Source of the DNA: Hymenobacter translucens | GTDB taxonomy: Bacteria > Bacteroidota > Bacteroidia > Cytophagales > Hymenobacteraceae | Direction: 5' to 3' | Length of the DNA stretch: 64,000 nucleotides | Assembly (NCBI RefSeq): GCF_020685205.1 | Contig: NZ_JAJERB010000006.1 | Location: forward strand, 62,001-126,000 | In this document: positions 11,901 through 17,741 of the stretch, in pieces | Layout of the letters: the number at the start of each line of letters is the position of its first letter | Position numbering within the stretch: the stretch's first letter is position 1 | The notes under the pieces: model-generated | Told to the model about the DNA's origin: nothing | Seen by the model: only the letters and a program-made list of their open reading frames with translations | The model's database searches: none | Made by a program: the position numbers and the translations under genes

Positions 11901-12095
11901 ACCTACGAGCAGCGCCAGCTCGTGCTGGTCGTGGCCGACGATGGCGTGGGCTTCGACCTGAACGCCCCGGCCCAGGGTGGGGGCAATGGGCTGGTGAACA
12001 TGCACACCCGGGCCGCCGCCATGGGCGGCACGCTTACCATCACCACGGCCCCCGGGGCGGGCACCACGCTGCGCCTGAGCGTAACTCCCGACTAA
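8994..12095 (+). CDS. propeller-domain sensor histidine kinase (Reg_prop / Y_Y_Y / HisKA_3 / HATPase)
   Basis: 1033 aa. A signal peptide (about 1-26) is followed by fourteen short repeats centred on LWVGT-like motifs (to about residue 680), enough for two seven-bladed periplasmic propellers. A Y_Y_Y-type domain (about 690-790) leads to one transmembrane helix (about 803-822). The cytoplasmic part has the HisKA_3 phosphoacceptor His 841 in RDLHDDMGS and a HATPase domain (GVGFDL near 955, GNGLVNMHTRA near 970) that reaches the C-terminus. It is therefore a classical NarX-like kinase, not the hybrid HTCS form common in Bacteroides. Its partner is the NarL-type regulator 127 bp downstream. The ligand is unknown; such propellers often sense envelope or nutrient signals. 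Confidence 0.93.
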   Translation: MRYRAVLLLRLGLLLALALVGARGLAQRPPAPAPLTFRTLTANEGLSENSVYSIVQDRRGFLWLGTQDGLSRYDGAGFKVYRNDPQRPRSLSSNFILSQALDGQGTLWVATGGGGLCRYNALTDDFQVFEHDPAQPTSLADNFVRVVFSDRQGRLWVGTDMGVQRMDARSPRNGRFTLFRHRPEPGASTRFNSIRAIAQDQAGRLWVGTGQGNLSYLDTGKGELVAQPGWKPRGPITTLCADKAGLLWVGTEAEGLFSLDQQGQISRYQPERGRAGSLSSNVILSITEDAQRRLWVGTNAGLNQLDRASGSFLVQQPQPLNPLSLPDKQVHSLYQDRDGMLWAGTEAGVSCFEAQPSAFRTLPVASRPGPVWAVCEDSTGRVWVGTETEGVVGISPRTGQRTVYRHDPNDPGSLPQNFIRGLCVDRRGRLWVGTQNSGVHCLNPATGSFTHYRHQAADPASLSDDMILFVSEDRSGQIWVGTGGGGLNLLDPTTGRCQVFRNDPGNPRSLNNNFVRVVHRDRKGSLWVGTGGGGLSRFDARTGRSKAFRANPDRARSLSSNFVRCILEDRTGTLWVGTEGGGFNRLDDADNGLFTTFREPQGLPNDVVYGMVEDRWGSLWLSTNRGIARFSPKTGTFRTYDMRDGLPQDEFNAGAYHQGQSGQLYFGGVSGVVAFRPEAVRSNTKAPPVVLTSFRKFNQPVRLDTSITERRVIKLGPQDNFFSIDFAALNFRLPDKNRYAYKLEGFDKNWIDGGARREAAYTNLDPGTYTFRVRAANNDGVWNQLGTTLRVIVEPPWWQTWWFRLLASWVVFAMLFMAYQMRVRQLLALERVRHGIARDLHDDMGSTLSSISILSQLAQNHQHQNRPEQAAALLHQIGESSRRMLDSMDDIVWTINPAHDSLDAVTARMRSFASDILEARGIDFTFRVAPEVQGLRLDMRARREFFLLFKEAVNNLAKYARCERASISLTYEQRQLVLVVADDGVGFDLNAPAQGGGNGLVNMHTRAAAMGGTLTITTAPGAGTTLRLSVTPD

Positions 12096-12145
12096 GCCCC
12101 TTAAAGCCGGGTACCAGTAAAGTAATCAGAAACATACCTCGTTTT

Positions 12146-12191
12146 CACATCATCATGTGGTGAGGCCGCCCCTCGCTTTATCGTACCTTCG
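12146..12191 (+). promoter_or_regulatory. inverted-repeat operator plus -7 box upstream of the response regulator
   Basis: The inverted repeat CACAT-CATC-ATGTG occupies 12146-12159, and the -7 box TACCTTCG follows at 12184-12191 after exactly 24 nt. The repeat is therefore centred about 45 nt upstream of the expected transcription start, a usual place for an activator. No -33 TTTG is present, which fits activator dependence. The same layout recurs at 12895-12940. Binding by the adjacent response regulator is an inference. Confidence 0.65.
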
Positions 12192-12222
12192 TTTCGTTAA
12201 AAACTGCCCATTCCCCTACTTC

Positions 12223-12873
12223 ATGGAATCCCTTACCCGCGTCCTGATTTACGAAGACAACGCCGACCTGCGCGCCAGCCTGAGTCAGCTGCTTTCCGGC
12301 TCGCCCGGCCTGGAGCTGGCCGGGGCCCTGAGCAACTGCACCCAGGCTGAAGCCGACGTGGCCCGGCTAAATCCGGACGTAGTGCTGATGGACATCGACA
12401 TGCCCGGCATGACCGGCATTGAAGGCCTGCGCCGCATCAAGGGCGCCACGCCCAAGGTGAACGTGGTGATGCTGACGGTATTCGACGAAAACGACCGGGT
12501 GTTTGAGGCCATCTGCGCCGGGGCCGACGGCTACCTGCTCAAGAAAACGCCCCCGGCCAAATTGCTCGACGCCATCGGCGAAGTGCGGGCCGGTGGTGCT
12601 CCCATGACGCCCGCCATTGCCCGGCAGGTGCTGCGCCTGTTTCCCAAGGCCCCGCCCAAGCCCGTTGTGGAAGAGTCGCATGCCAACCTCAGCGCCCGGG
12701 AGCAGGAAATTCTGGGGCTGCTCGTGGAAGGCTACAGCTACAAGATGATTGCCGCCGACCGCAACATCAGCATCGACACCGTACGCTCCCACATCAAGAA
12801 AATCTACGAGAAGCTGCACGTGCGCTCCATGACGGAGGCAGTCAGCAAGGCCCTGCGCCAAGGGCTGACCTAG
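12223..12873 (+). CDS. NarL/LuxR-type response regulator
   Basis: 216 aa. The receiver domain (about 1-125) has the acidic pair in YEDN, the phosphoacceptor Asp 57 in LMDIDMPG, a conserved Thr (MLTVFDEND) and Lys (LLKKTPP). A LuxR-type helix-turn-helix follows (about 150-212; LSAREQEILGLLVEGYS, DTVRSHIKKIYEKL). It should dimerise and bind inverted repeats after phosphorylation by the propeller kinase encoded just upstream. The start is ATG 12223 (MESLTRVLIYEDN); longer versions of the frame overlap the predicted promoter. Near-identical inverted repeats lie before and after the gene, which suggests autoregulation. Confidence 0.95.
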   Translation: MESLTRVLIYEDNADLRASLSQLLSGSPGLELAGALSNCTQAEADVARLNPDVVLMDIDMPGMTGIEGLRRIKGATPKVNVVMLTVFDENDRVFEAICAGADGYLLKKTPPAKLLDAIGEVRAGGAPMTPAIARQVLRLFPKAPPKPVVEESHANLSAREQEILGLLVEGYSYKMIAADRNISIDTVRSHIKKIYEKLHVRSMTEAVSKALRQGLT

Positions 12874-12894
12874 GAAAAAGGAGCGGCGGACTTT

Positions 12895-12940
12895 CACATT
12901 ATCATGTGATTGTGGTTTGTACTTACTAAGTATATATTTG
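12895..12940 (+). promoter_or_regulatory. second inverted-repeat operator plus -7 box, driving the candidate RNA
   Basis: CACAT-TATC-ATGTG at 12895-12908 is followed after exactly 24 nt by TATATTTG at 12933-12940, a perfect match to the -7 consensus TAnnTTTG. A TTG at 12910-12912 lies 20 nt upstream of the -7 box and could be a -33 element. Over an 18-nt stretch beginning TTTCACAT, the two operators share 16 positions. The expected start point is near 12947. Confidence 0.7.
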
Positions 12941-12946
12941 TATCAT

Positions 12947-13169
12947 ACAATGACATCCGGCGCTTGGTGTCGTAGCTCAGCTTTCGGGAGTCATTGTAGG
13001 AGTACCAGCTACTCAGCTGCACTGGGGCGACGTCAGGTTTTGCTTTGGGAGAGAAAAGGTTCTGACGCCGCTGGGTTTGCTGTAGAGCAGAGGACTACAG
13101 CAAGCCTCCGGTCTGCGGGTAGCAGTATCGCCCGGTAGCCGCTTTCGTGCGGGTACCGGGCATTTTTTT
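12947..13169 (+). ncRNA. candidate structured small RNA (about 223 nt)
   Basis: A promoter (12933-12940) and a strong terminator (13130-13169) bracket a region with no recognisable protein. Several stems can be drawn: a 9-bp closing stem TACAATGAC (12946-12954) with 12990-12998; GAGTA (13000-13004) with TACTC (13010-13014); CGTCAG (13031-13036) with CTGACG (13062-13067); and a 12-bp stem (13074-13085 with 13095-13106, one G-U) whose core is TTGCTGTAG with CTACAGCAA. It does not look like tmRNA, RNase P RNA, SRP RNA or the long rod of 6S RNA. A 62-codon frame from ATG 12950 crosses it but lacks protein-like features and stops within the terminator stem. Confidence 0.6.
13130..13169 (+). terminator. 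intrinsic terminator of the candidate RNA
   Basis: GCCCGGTA (13130-13137) pairs with TACCGGGC (13154-13161), and the inner CCGC (13139-13142) pairs with GCGG (13149-13152). The stem is followed by A and seven T residues. It separates the RNA from the exonuclease gene 180 bp further on. Confidence 0.85.
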
Positions 13170-13316
13170 GTGGCCATTCCCGGTTGACCTGACTTATATT
13201 CTCCGGTAAGGGACCGAGGCGGTTAGCCAGAGCCGGGGCTGATTCCCGGCACCGGGCAAACAAAACCGGGCCAGCCGGAATTATGCCCCCGGCGCGCGTT
13301 TGTGGGCGCCAGGCGC

Positions 13317-13324
13317 TATCTTCG
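13317..13324 (+). promoter_or_regulatory. predicted -7 box for the exonuclease gene (TATCTTCG)
   Basis: TATCTTCG matches TAnnTTTG at seven of eight positions and lies 26 nt before the start codon at 13351. A TTTG at 13299-13302 lies upstream but closer than the usual spacing. Confidence 0.4.
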
Positions 13325-13350
13325 GAGTCAGAACGCCGGCCGCACCCCTC

Positions 13351-14142
13351 ATGCAGATTCTTCGCAAATCCTCGCTCGAACAGATTTTCGTGCTCGACAT
13401 CGAGACGGTGCCGTGCGTGGGCTGTCACGACGACCTCAACGAGATGCTGCGCCAGCTCTGGGAACACAAGTGCCATGCCCTGCGCCGGGAGAAGGGCTGG
13501 CATTCCTCGAAAGCCGACGTCGAGCCCATGCCCAGCCACCTGGAAGCGGCTACGCTGTTCGAGCAGGCCGGCATCTACGCCGAGTTCGGGCGGGTGGTGT
13601 GCATCTCGGTGGGCTGCTTCACCTTCGACAAGCAGGAGGAGCGTTGGCGCTTCCGGGTAAAGAGCTTCGCCGACCACGATGAGGTGAAGATGCTGCGCGA
13701 GTTTGCCGACCTGCTGGCCCGTAAGCCTGACTACATCCTATGCGCCCACAACGGCAAGGAGTTCGACTTTCCGTACCTGGGCCGCCGCCTGCTTATCAAC
13801 AGCTTGCCCCTGCCGCCCCAGCTCGACATTGCCGGCAAAAAGCCCTGGGAAGTTAACCATCTCGACACGATGGAACTCTGGAAGTTCGGCGACCGGAAGT
13901 CCTACACGTCCCTGTCGCTGCTGGCCGCCATGTTTGGCATTCCCACGCCCAAGGACGACATCACCGGCGCCGACGTGGCCCGGGTGTACTACTCCGATAA
14001 GGACCTGCCCCGCATCGTTCACTACTGCCAGAAGGACATCATTACCACCGCCCGCCTGCTCCAGAAGTTCCGTGGCGACGAACCCTTTAGCGACGAGGCC
14101 ATCGTGTACGCCGATGCCGCCTCGGTAATGCGGCGGGTGTAA
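13351..14142 (+). CDS. PolB-like 3'-5' exonuclease
   Basis: 263 aa DEDD-superfamily nuclease of the predicted PolB-like exonuclease type. Exo I is VLDIETVP (about 12-19), Exo II is CAHNGKEFDFPYLG (about 131-144) and Exo III is YCQKDIITTARLL (about 226-238), which supplies the Y-x3-D of the DEDDy form. All four acidic residues are present, so an active proofreading- or repair-type exonuclease is expected. There is no polymerase domain. ATG 13351 (MQILRKSS) is chosen because upstream codons overlap the promoter. The gene is monocistronic. Confidence 0.85.
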   Translation: MQILRKSSLEQIFVLDIETVPCVGCHDDLNEMLRQLWEHKCHALRREKGWHSSKADVEPMPSHLEAATLFEQAGIYAEFGRVVCISVGCFTFDKQEERWRFRVKSFADHDEVKMLREFADLLARKPDYILCAHNGKEFDFPYLGRRLLINSLPLPPQLDIAGKKPWEVNHLDTMELWKFGDRKSYTSLSLLAAMFGIPTPKDDITGADVARVYYSDKDLPRIVHYCQKDIITTARLLQKFRGDEPFSDEAIVYADAASVMRRV

Positions 14143-14164
14143 CTACCTGGACCAAGGCGGTTAT

Positions 14165-14201
14165 GCAAAGCCGAAGCATCTGCGAGATGCTTCGGCTTTG
14201 C
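14165..14201. terminator. 17-bp hairpin, terminator and REP-like
   Basis: GCAAAGCCGAAGCATCT (14165-14181) pairs perfectly with 14185-14201 around a 3-nt loop. It lies 22 bp after the exonuclease stop. The right arm and its continuation (GAGATGCTTCGG, then GCATGACGTTCC) look like a version of the GTCAT...GAAGCATCTC repeats common in this group, so this may be a repeat that also terminates transcription. There is no long T-tract. Confidence 0.55.
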
Positions 14202-14242
14202 CTCTGCATGACGTTCCGGTAGGACTAAATAACCTCCATGAA

Positions 14243-14268
14243 AAAGAGCGACCCTGGGGCCGCTCTTT
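14243..14268 (-). terminator. intrinsic terminator of the nuoK-N unit
   Basis: AAAGAGCG (14243-14250) pairs with CGCTCTTT (14261-14268), with further G-C pairing inside. Read on the minus strand the stem is followed by a run of T residues, 25 bp after the nuoN stop codon. Confidence 0.75.
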
Positions 14269-14292
14269 CTGTTACATCAAGTCCAAACCGGC

Positions 14293-15696
14293 TTACAGCA
14301 CGTTGCTCAGGAAGCCGGGCATAATACCGAGGGCTACCGTCAGCAAAGCCAGCAAGACCAGGATAAATGACTGGAACGGACCCACCTCGATGGGTTCGGC
14401 GGTGGGTCCGTCGCCGTCGCGCATATACATGGCAATGACCGGGCGCAGGTAATAGTAGATGCTGACCATCGACATCACCACGGCAAACACCACCAGGCCG
14501 ATATAGCCTTTGTCGATGGCGGCGCCGAAGAGGAAGAACTTACCGAAGAAGCCGCCGGTGAGCGGGATGCCGGCCAGGGACAGCATGGCAACGGTCATCA
14601 CGAACGCCAGCAGCGGGTTGGTGCGGGCCAGGCCGTTGAGGCCGTCGTAGTCCTCGCGCTGGCGCTGGTCGGTGACGAGCTTGAGCACCCCGAAAGCGGC
14701 AATGGTAGCCACCGAGTACGCCAGGGAGTAAAAGAACAGGCCGTTGGCCGAAAGCCCGGAAAGATTGCCGTTCAGGGCCAGGAGGCCGATGAACAGGTAG
14801 CCGGCGTGCGAGATGCTGGAATAAGCCAGCATCCGCTTCACGCTGGTCTGGGCCACTGCGCCCACGTTGCCGATCAGCAGCGTCAGCACCGTAATGGCCA
14901 TGATGGTCGGAATCCAGAAGCTCTGGGCCGCGCCAAAGGCTACGACCAGCAGCTTAAAGAAGGCCGCGAAGCCGGCGGTTTTCACCACCGTGCTCATAAA
15001 GGCGGTAAAGAACGTGGGAGTGCCTTCGTACACGTCGGGCGTCCAGTAGTGGAAGGGCGCGGCCGATACCTTGAAGCTGATGCCGATAAACATCAGCAGC
15101 ATGCCCAGGTACAGCATGGGCGTAAGCGAAGCGTTGGCCGGGTTCACGACGCCCGCCCCGATCTGGCTAAGCTGGAAAGCACCCGTGGCGCCGTACACCA
15201 GCGCAATGCCGAACAGCAGGATACCGGTGGCGAAGGAGCCCATCAGGAAGTACTTCAGCGCAGCCTCATTCGAGCGCACGTTGCGCTTGTCGGAGCCGGC
15301 TACCACGTACATCGACACGCTCAGAATCTCGATGCCCACGAACAGCATCAGCAGGTTGTCGTAGCTCACCATCATGATGGCGCCCACGAGCGAGAACAGG
15401 AGCAGGGAGTAGTACTCGGCCAGGTTGGCTTCACCGTCGCGCACGTACTTCTGCGAGAACGGCAGCAGCAGCAGGGTCGTCAGCACCACGATGGCCGTGA
15501 AGGCCACCGAGTACCGGTCGATGGTGAGCATGTTGTTGAAGTAGGCGCGCGGCTCGGCGTTCCAGTCGTAGAGGTTAGCCCCGAATACAACGGCCAGGAT
15601 AACCATGGCGGCGGGCAGCAGAATCTTGTTTGAGCGCAGAAAGCCCAGAAACAGATTGATGATGCCGAGTACAGAAAGCAGGATGATGGAAGTCAT
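14293..15696 (-). CDS. nuoN: NADH-quinone oxidoreductase subunit N
   Basis: 467 aa, about fourteen transmembrane helices; one of the three antiporter-like, proton-pumping subunits of complex I. Family landmarks include ILSVSMYVVAG, the pore-lining Lys region FHYWTPDVYEG, VKRMLAYSSISHAGY and GIPLTGGFFGKF. It is the last gene of the nuoK-L-x-M-N unit, 18 bp after nuoM, and is followed by a terminator. Confidence 0.96.
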   Translation of the reverse strand: MTSIILLSVLGIINLFLGFLRSNKILLPAAMVILAVVFGANLYDWNAEPRAYFNNMLTIDRYSVAFTAIVVLTTLLLLPFSQKYVRDGEANLAEYYSLLLFSLVGAIMMVSYDNLLMLFVGIEILSVSMYVVAGSDKRNVRSNEAALKYFLMGSFATGILLFGIALVYGATGAFQLSQIGAGVVNPANASLTPMLYLGMLLMFIGISFKVSAAPFHYWTPDVYEGTPTFFTAFMSTVVKTAGFAAFFKLLVVAFGAAQSFWIPTIMAITVLTLLIGNVGAVAQTSVKRMLAYSSISHAGYLFIGLLALNGNLSGLSANGLFFYSLAYSVATIAAFGVLKLVTDQRQREDYDGLNGLARTNPLLAFVMTVAMLSLAGIPLTGGFFGKFFLFGAAIDKGYIGLVVFAVVMSMVSIYYYLRPVIAMYMRDGDGPTAEPIEVGPFQSFILVLLALLTVALGIMPGFLSNVL

Positions 15697-15714
15697 GTCG
15701 TCGGAATCGGGGGC

Positions 15715-17172
15715 TTAGCGGTTGACCTGCTGAAGAATCTTCAGGATGGCCGGCTCGGAGATGCTCATGAAGGTGTTCGGAAACAAGCCAATCCAGAATA
15801 CCAGGGCAATAAGGGGCACCAGCACGGCCAGCTCGGCGCCCGTCAGGTCGCGAATGGCGGAGGTGAAGGCGGTATCAGGGCCGAGCATCACGCGCTGGAA
15901 CATGCGCAGCAGGTACACCGCGCTCAGGATGATGGTAACGCCGGCCACGGCGCCCAGCCACATGTTGTACTGGTACACGCCGGCCAGCAAGAGAAACTCA
16001 CCTACGAAGCCAGCCGTCAGGGGCAGGGCCACCGTGCTGAGCAGCATCACGAGGAAGGCTACCGACAGCAGGGGCGTGTGGCGCGTCAGGCCGCCCAGCT
16101 CGGGAATCTGGCGGGTGCCGGTGCGGCGCTGGATGATGTCGGCCACGAAGAACATACCGACCACGTTCACGCCGTGGGCCAGCATCTGAATCACGGAGCC
16201 CTGCAGGCCCATCATGGTGAGCGAGAAGATGCCCGCAATCATGAGGCCCACGTGGGAAAGAGAAGAATACGCAATGAGGCGCTTCACGTCGCGCTGGCGG
16301 ATGGCAATGATGGCGCCGTAGATAACGCCGATGACGGCCAGAATCATCACGGTCTTGTCCCACTGGCTGACGCCCCGGGGCACCACCGGCAAAAGCCAGC
16401 GCAGGCAGCCGTAGAGGCCCATCTTCAGCATGATGCCCGAAAGCAGCATGGTGGCCGGTGCGGGGCTTTCGGTGTAGGTATCGGGCTGCCAGGTGTGGAA
16501 GGGAAACAGCGGCATCTTCACGGCGAAGGCAATGAAGATCAGCCAGAACAGCCAGGCCTGCTCGGCCGAGCTAAGCGTAAGGGCGTAGAAGGCGCTGATG
16601 TCGGAGGAGCGGGCCGCGCCGCCCAGGCCGGTCTGGAAGTAGAGGTACACAAAGGCGGCCAGCATAAAGAGCGAGCCGATGATGGTGTACAGGAAAAACT
16701 TGAAGGTGACGGCAACGCGGCGGTCGGAGCCCCACACGCCGGCCAGAAAGTAGATCGGAATCAGGGCAACTTCCCAGAAGAAGTAGAACAAAAAGGCGTC
16801 GAGCGACACGAACACCCCGATCAGGCCGGTCTGCATAAACAGAATCAGCGCGTAGAAGGCGGAGGCGTTACGGTAGTCGTGGCGGAAAGACGCCAGGATG
16901 ATGAGCGGCACCAGAAAGCAGGTCAGCAGCACCAGCACCAGGCTCAGCCCGTCCATGCCGATGTGGAAGCCGATGCCGGCCGACTCCACCCAGGGCATAT
17001 TCAAAGCAAACTGCGTGGAGGCGTCGCGCTGAAAGGAAAACGCAGCAAACACCGCCGCGGCGAATTCAACCAGCGCCGCCCCCAGGGCCATCACGCGGGC
17101 CGCGTTGCCCTTGGCGAAGTGAAGCAGCAAGGCCGCCGCGACGGGAAAGAAGAGTAAAAAAGCAGTCAGCAT
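15715..17172 (-). CDS. nuoM: NADH-quinone oxidoreductase subunit M
   Basis: 485 aa polytopic proton-pumping subunit of complex I. Landmarks are the helix with FYFFWEVALIPIYFL, the discontinuous-helix region PLFPFHTWQPDTYTESP, and VKRLIAYSSLSHVG. The ATG at 17170-17172 gives a hydrophobic first helix. The gene lies between a secreted-protein gene (17262-17732) and nuoN, and a weak hairpin with a T-run precedes it at 17225-17243. Confidence 0.97.
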   Translation of the reverse strand: MLTAFLLFFPVAAALLLHFAKGNAARVMALGAALVEFAAAVFAAFSFQRDASTQFALNMPWVESAGIGFHIGMDGLSLVLVLLTCFLVPLIILASFRHDYRNASAFYALILFMQTGLIGVFVSLDAFLFYFFWEVALIPIYFLAGVWGSDRRVAVTFKFFLYTIIGSLFMLAAFVYLYFQTGLGGAARSSDISAFYALTLSSAEQAWLFWLIFIAFAVKMPLFPFHTWQPDTYTESPAPATMLLSGIMLKMGLYGCLRWLLPVVPRGVSQWDKTVMILAVIGVIYGAIIAIRQRDVKRLIAYSSLSHVGLMIAGIFSLTMMGLQGSVIQMLAHGVNVVGMFFVADIIQRRTGTRQIPELGGLTRHTPLLSVAFLVMLLSTVALPLTAGFVGEFLLLAGVYQYNMWLGAVAGVTIILSAVYLLRMFQRVMLGPDTAFTSAIRDLTGAELAVLVPLIALVFWIGLFPNTFMSISEPAILKILQQVNR

Positions 17173-17224
17173 CAGCTAAGCGGGTTGGTCAGGCAGAGAG
17201 TCGAATTGAGTTATCGACCGGGGT

Positions 17225-17243
17225 AAAAAGCCCATGAAGGGCT
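17225..17243 (-). terminator. weak hairpin with T-run upstream of nuoM
   Basis: On the minus strand, AGCCC and GGGCT form a 5-bp stem around a 5-nt loop, followed by TTTTT. It lies between the secreted-protein gene and nuoM and could lower read-through into nuoM-N. The stem is short, so partial termination at most. Confidence 0.35.
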
Positions 17244-17261
17244 GGGTTTGTTTCGTTCTCC

Positions 17262-17732
17262 TTAACGTAATGCATCCAGGGCCTTGCGGCGCTCCGAAAA
17301 GGAAGTGCCATTGTTGGTCACAAAGTCGGCAGCGGCCTGCTCGTTGAGGGTGCCGTTAGCGAAAAGCTGGGCCTTCACCACTTTGCGGGCCACGTCGATG
17401 GGCCGCAGGTGCAGGGTGGTGGGGAAGTTGGTTTCGGCGTGGGTGCCAGCGGCCGTGAATACGTACTCCAGGTACAGGGTGCGTCCGTCCGGGTGGGCGG
17501 CCGTCACGGTAGCGGGGTCCACGAACTGCATCTGCTTAACCACGAACAGCCGCTTGCCGTCGAGCGACTTGAGGTAGTACATGCACTGCACGTCCATCAG
17601 CTTGCAGCCATCCTGCTCAATCATAGCGTAAGGCGTGCCGTCCACCAGGATGGTTTCGCCCTTCACCTCGACTTTCTGGGCGAAGGCGGCCCCGGTCAGC
17701 AGAGCCAGCCACAGCGTTAGTAGTACTCGCAT
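17262..17732 (-). CDS. secreted protein of unknown function inside the nuo unit
   Basis: 156 aa. A clear signal peptide ends at AAFAQ (about residue 19). The mature part is about 137 aa, predicted mostly beta with a C-terminal helical tail, and has two Cys (DGCKLMDVQC). It starts 9 bp after the nuoL stop and ends 89 bp before nuoM, on the same strand, so it is cotranscribed with complex I genes. It is not a known complex I subunit. An envelope protein that has slipped into the operon is the simplest reading. Confidence 0.75.
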   Translation of the reverse strand: MRVLLTLWLALLTGAAFAQKVEVKGETILVDGTPYAMIEQDGCKLMDVQCMYYLKSLDGKRLFVVKQMQFVDPATVTAAHPDGRTLYLEYVFTAAGTHAETNFPTTLHLRPIDVARKVVKAQLFANGTLNEQAAADFVTNNGTSFSERRKALDALR

Positions 17733-17741
17733 AAGTCGGTT

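Noticed and set aside
12950..13138. 62-codon open frame across the candidate RNA
   Set aside because: It begins only about 3 nt after the expected transcription start, has Ser/Arg/Cys-rich composition with rare codons, no domain or signal, and stops within the terminator stem. The stem-rich structure explains the interval better, but a leaderless peptide cannot be fully excluded.
12923..13350. 6S RNA, tmRNA or RNase P RNA in the gap after the response regulator
   Set aside because: The 5' and 3' ends do not pair into a long rod, and none of the conserved sequence blocks of tmRNA or RNase P RNA are present.
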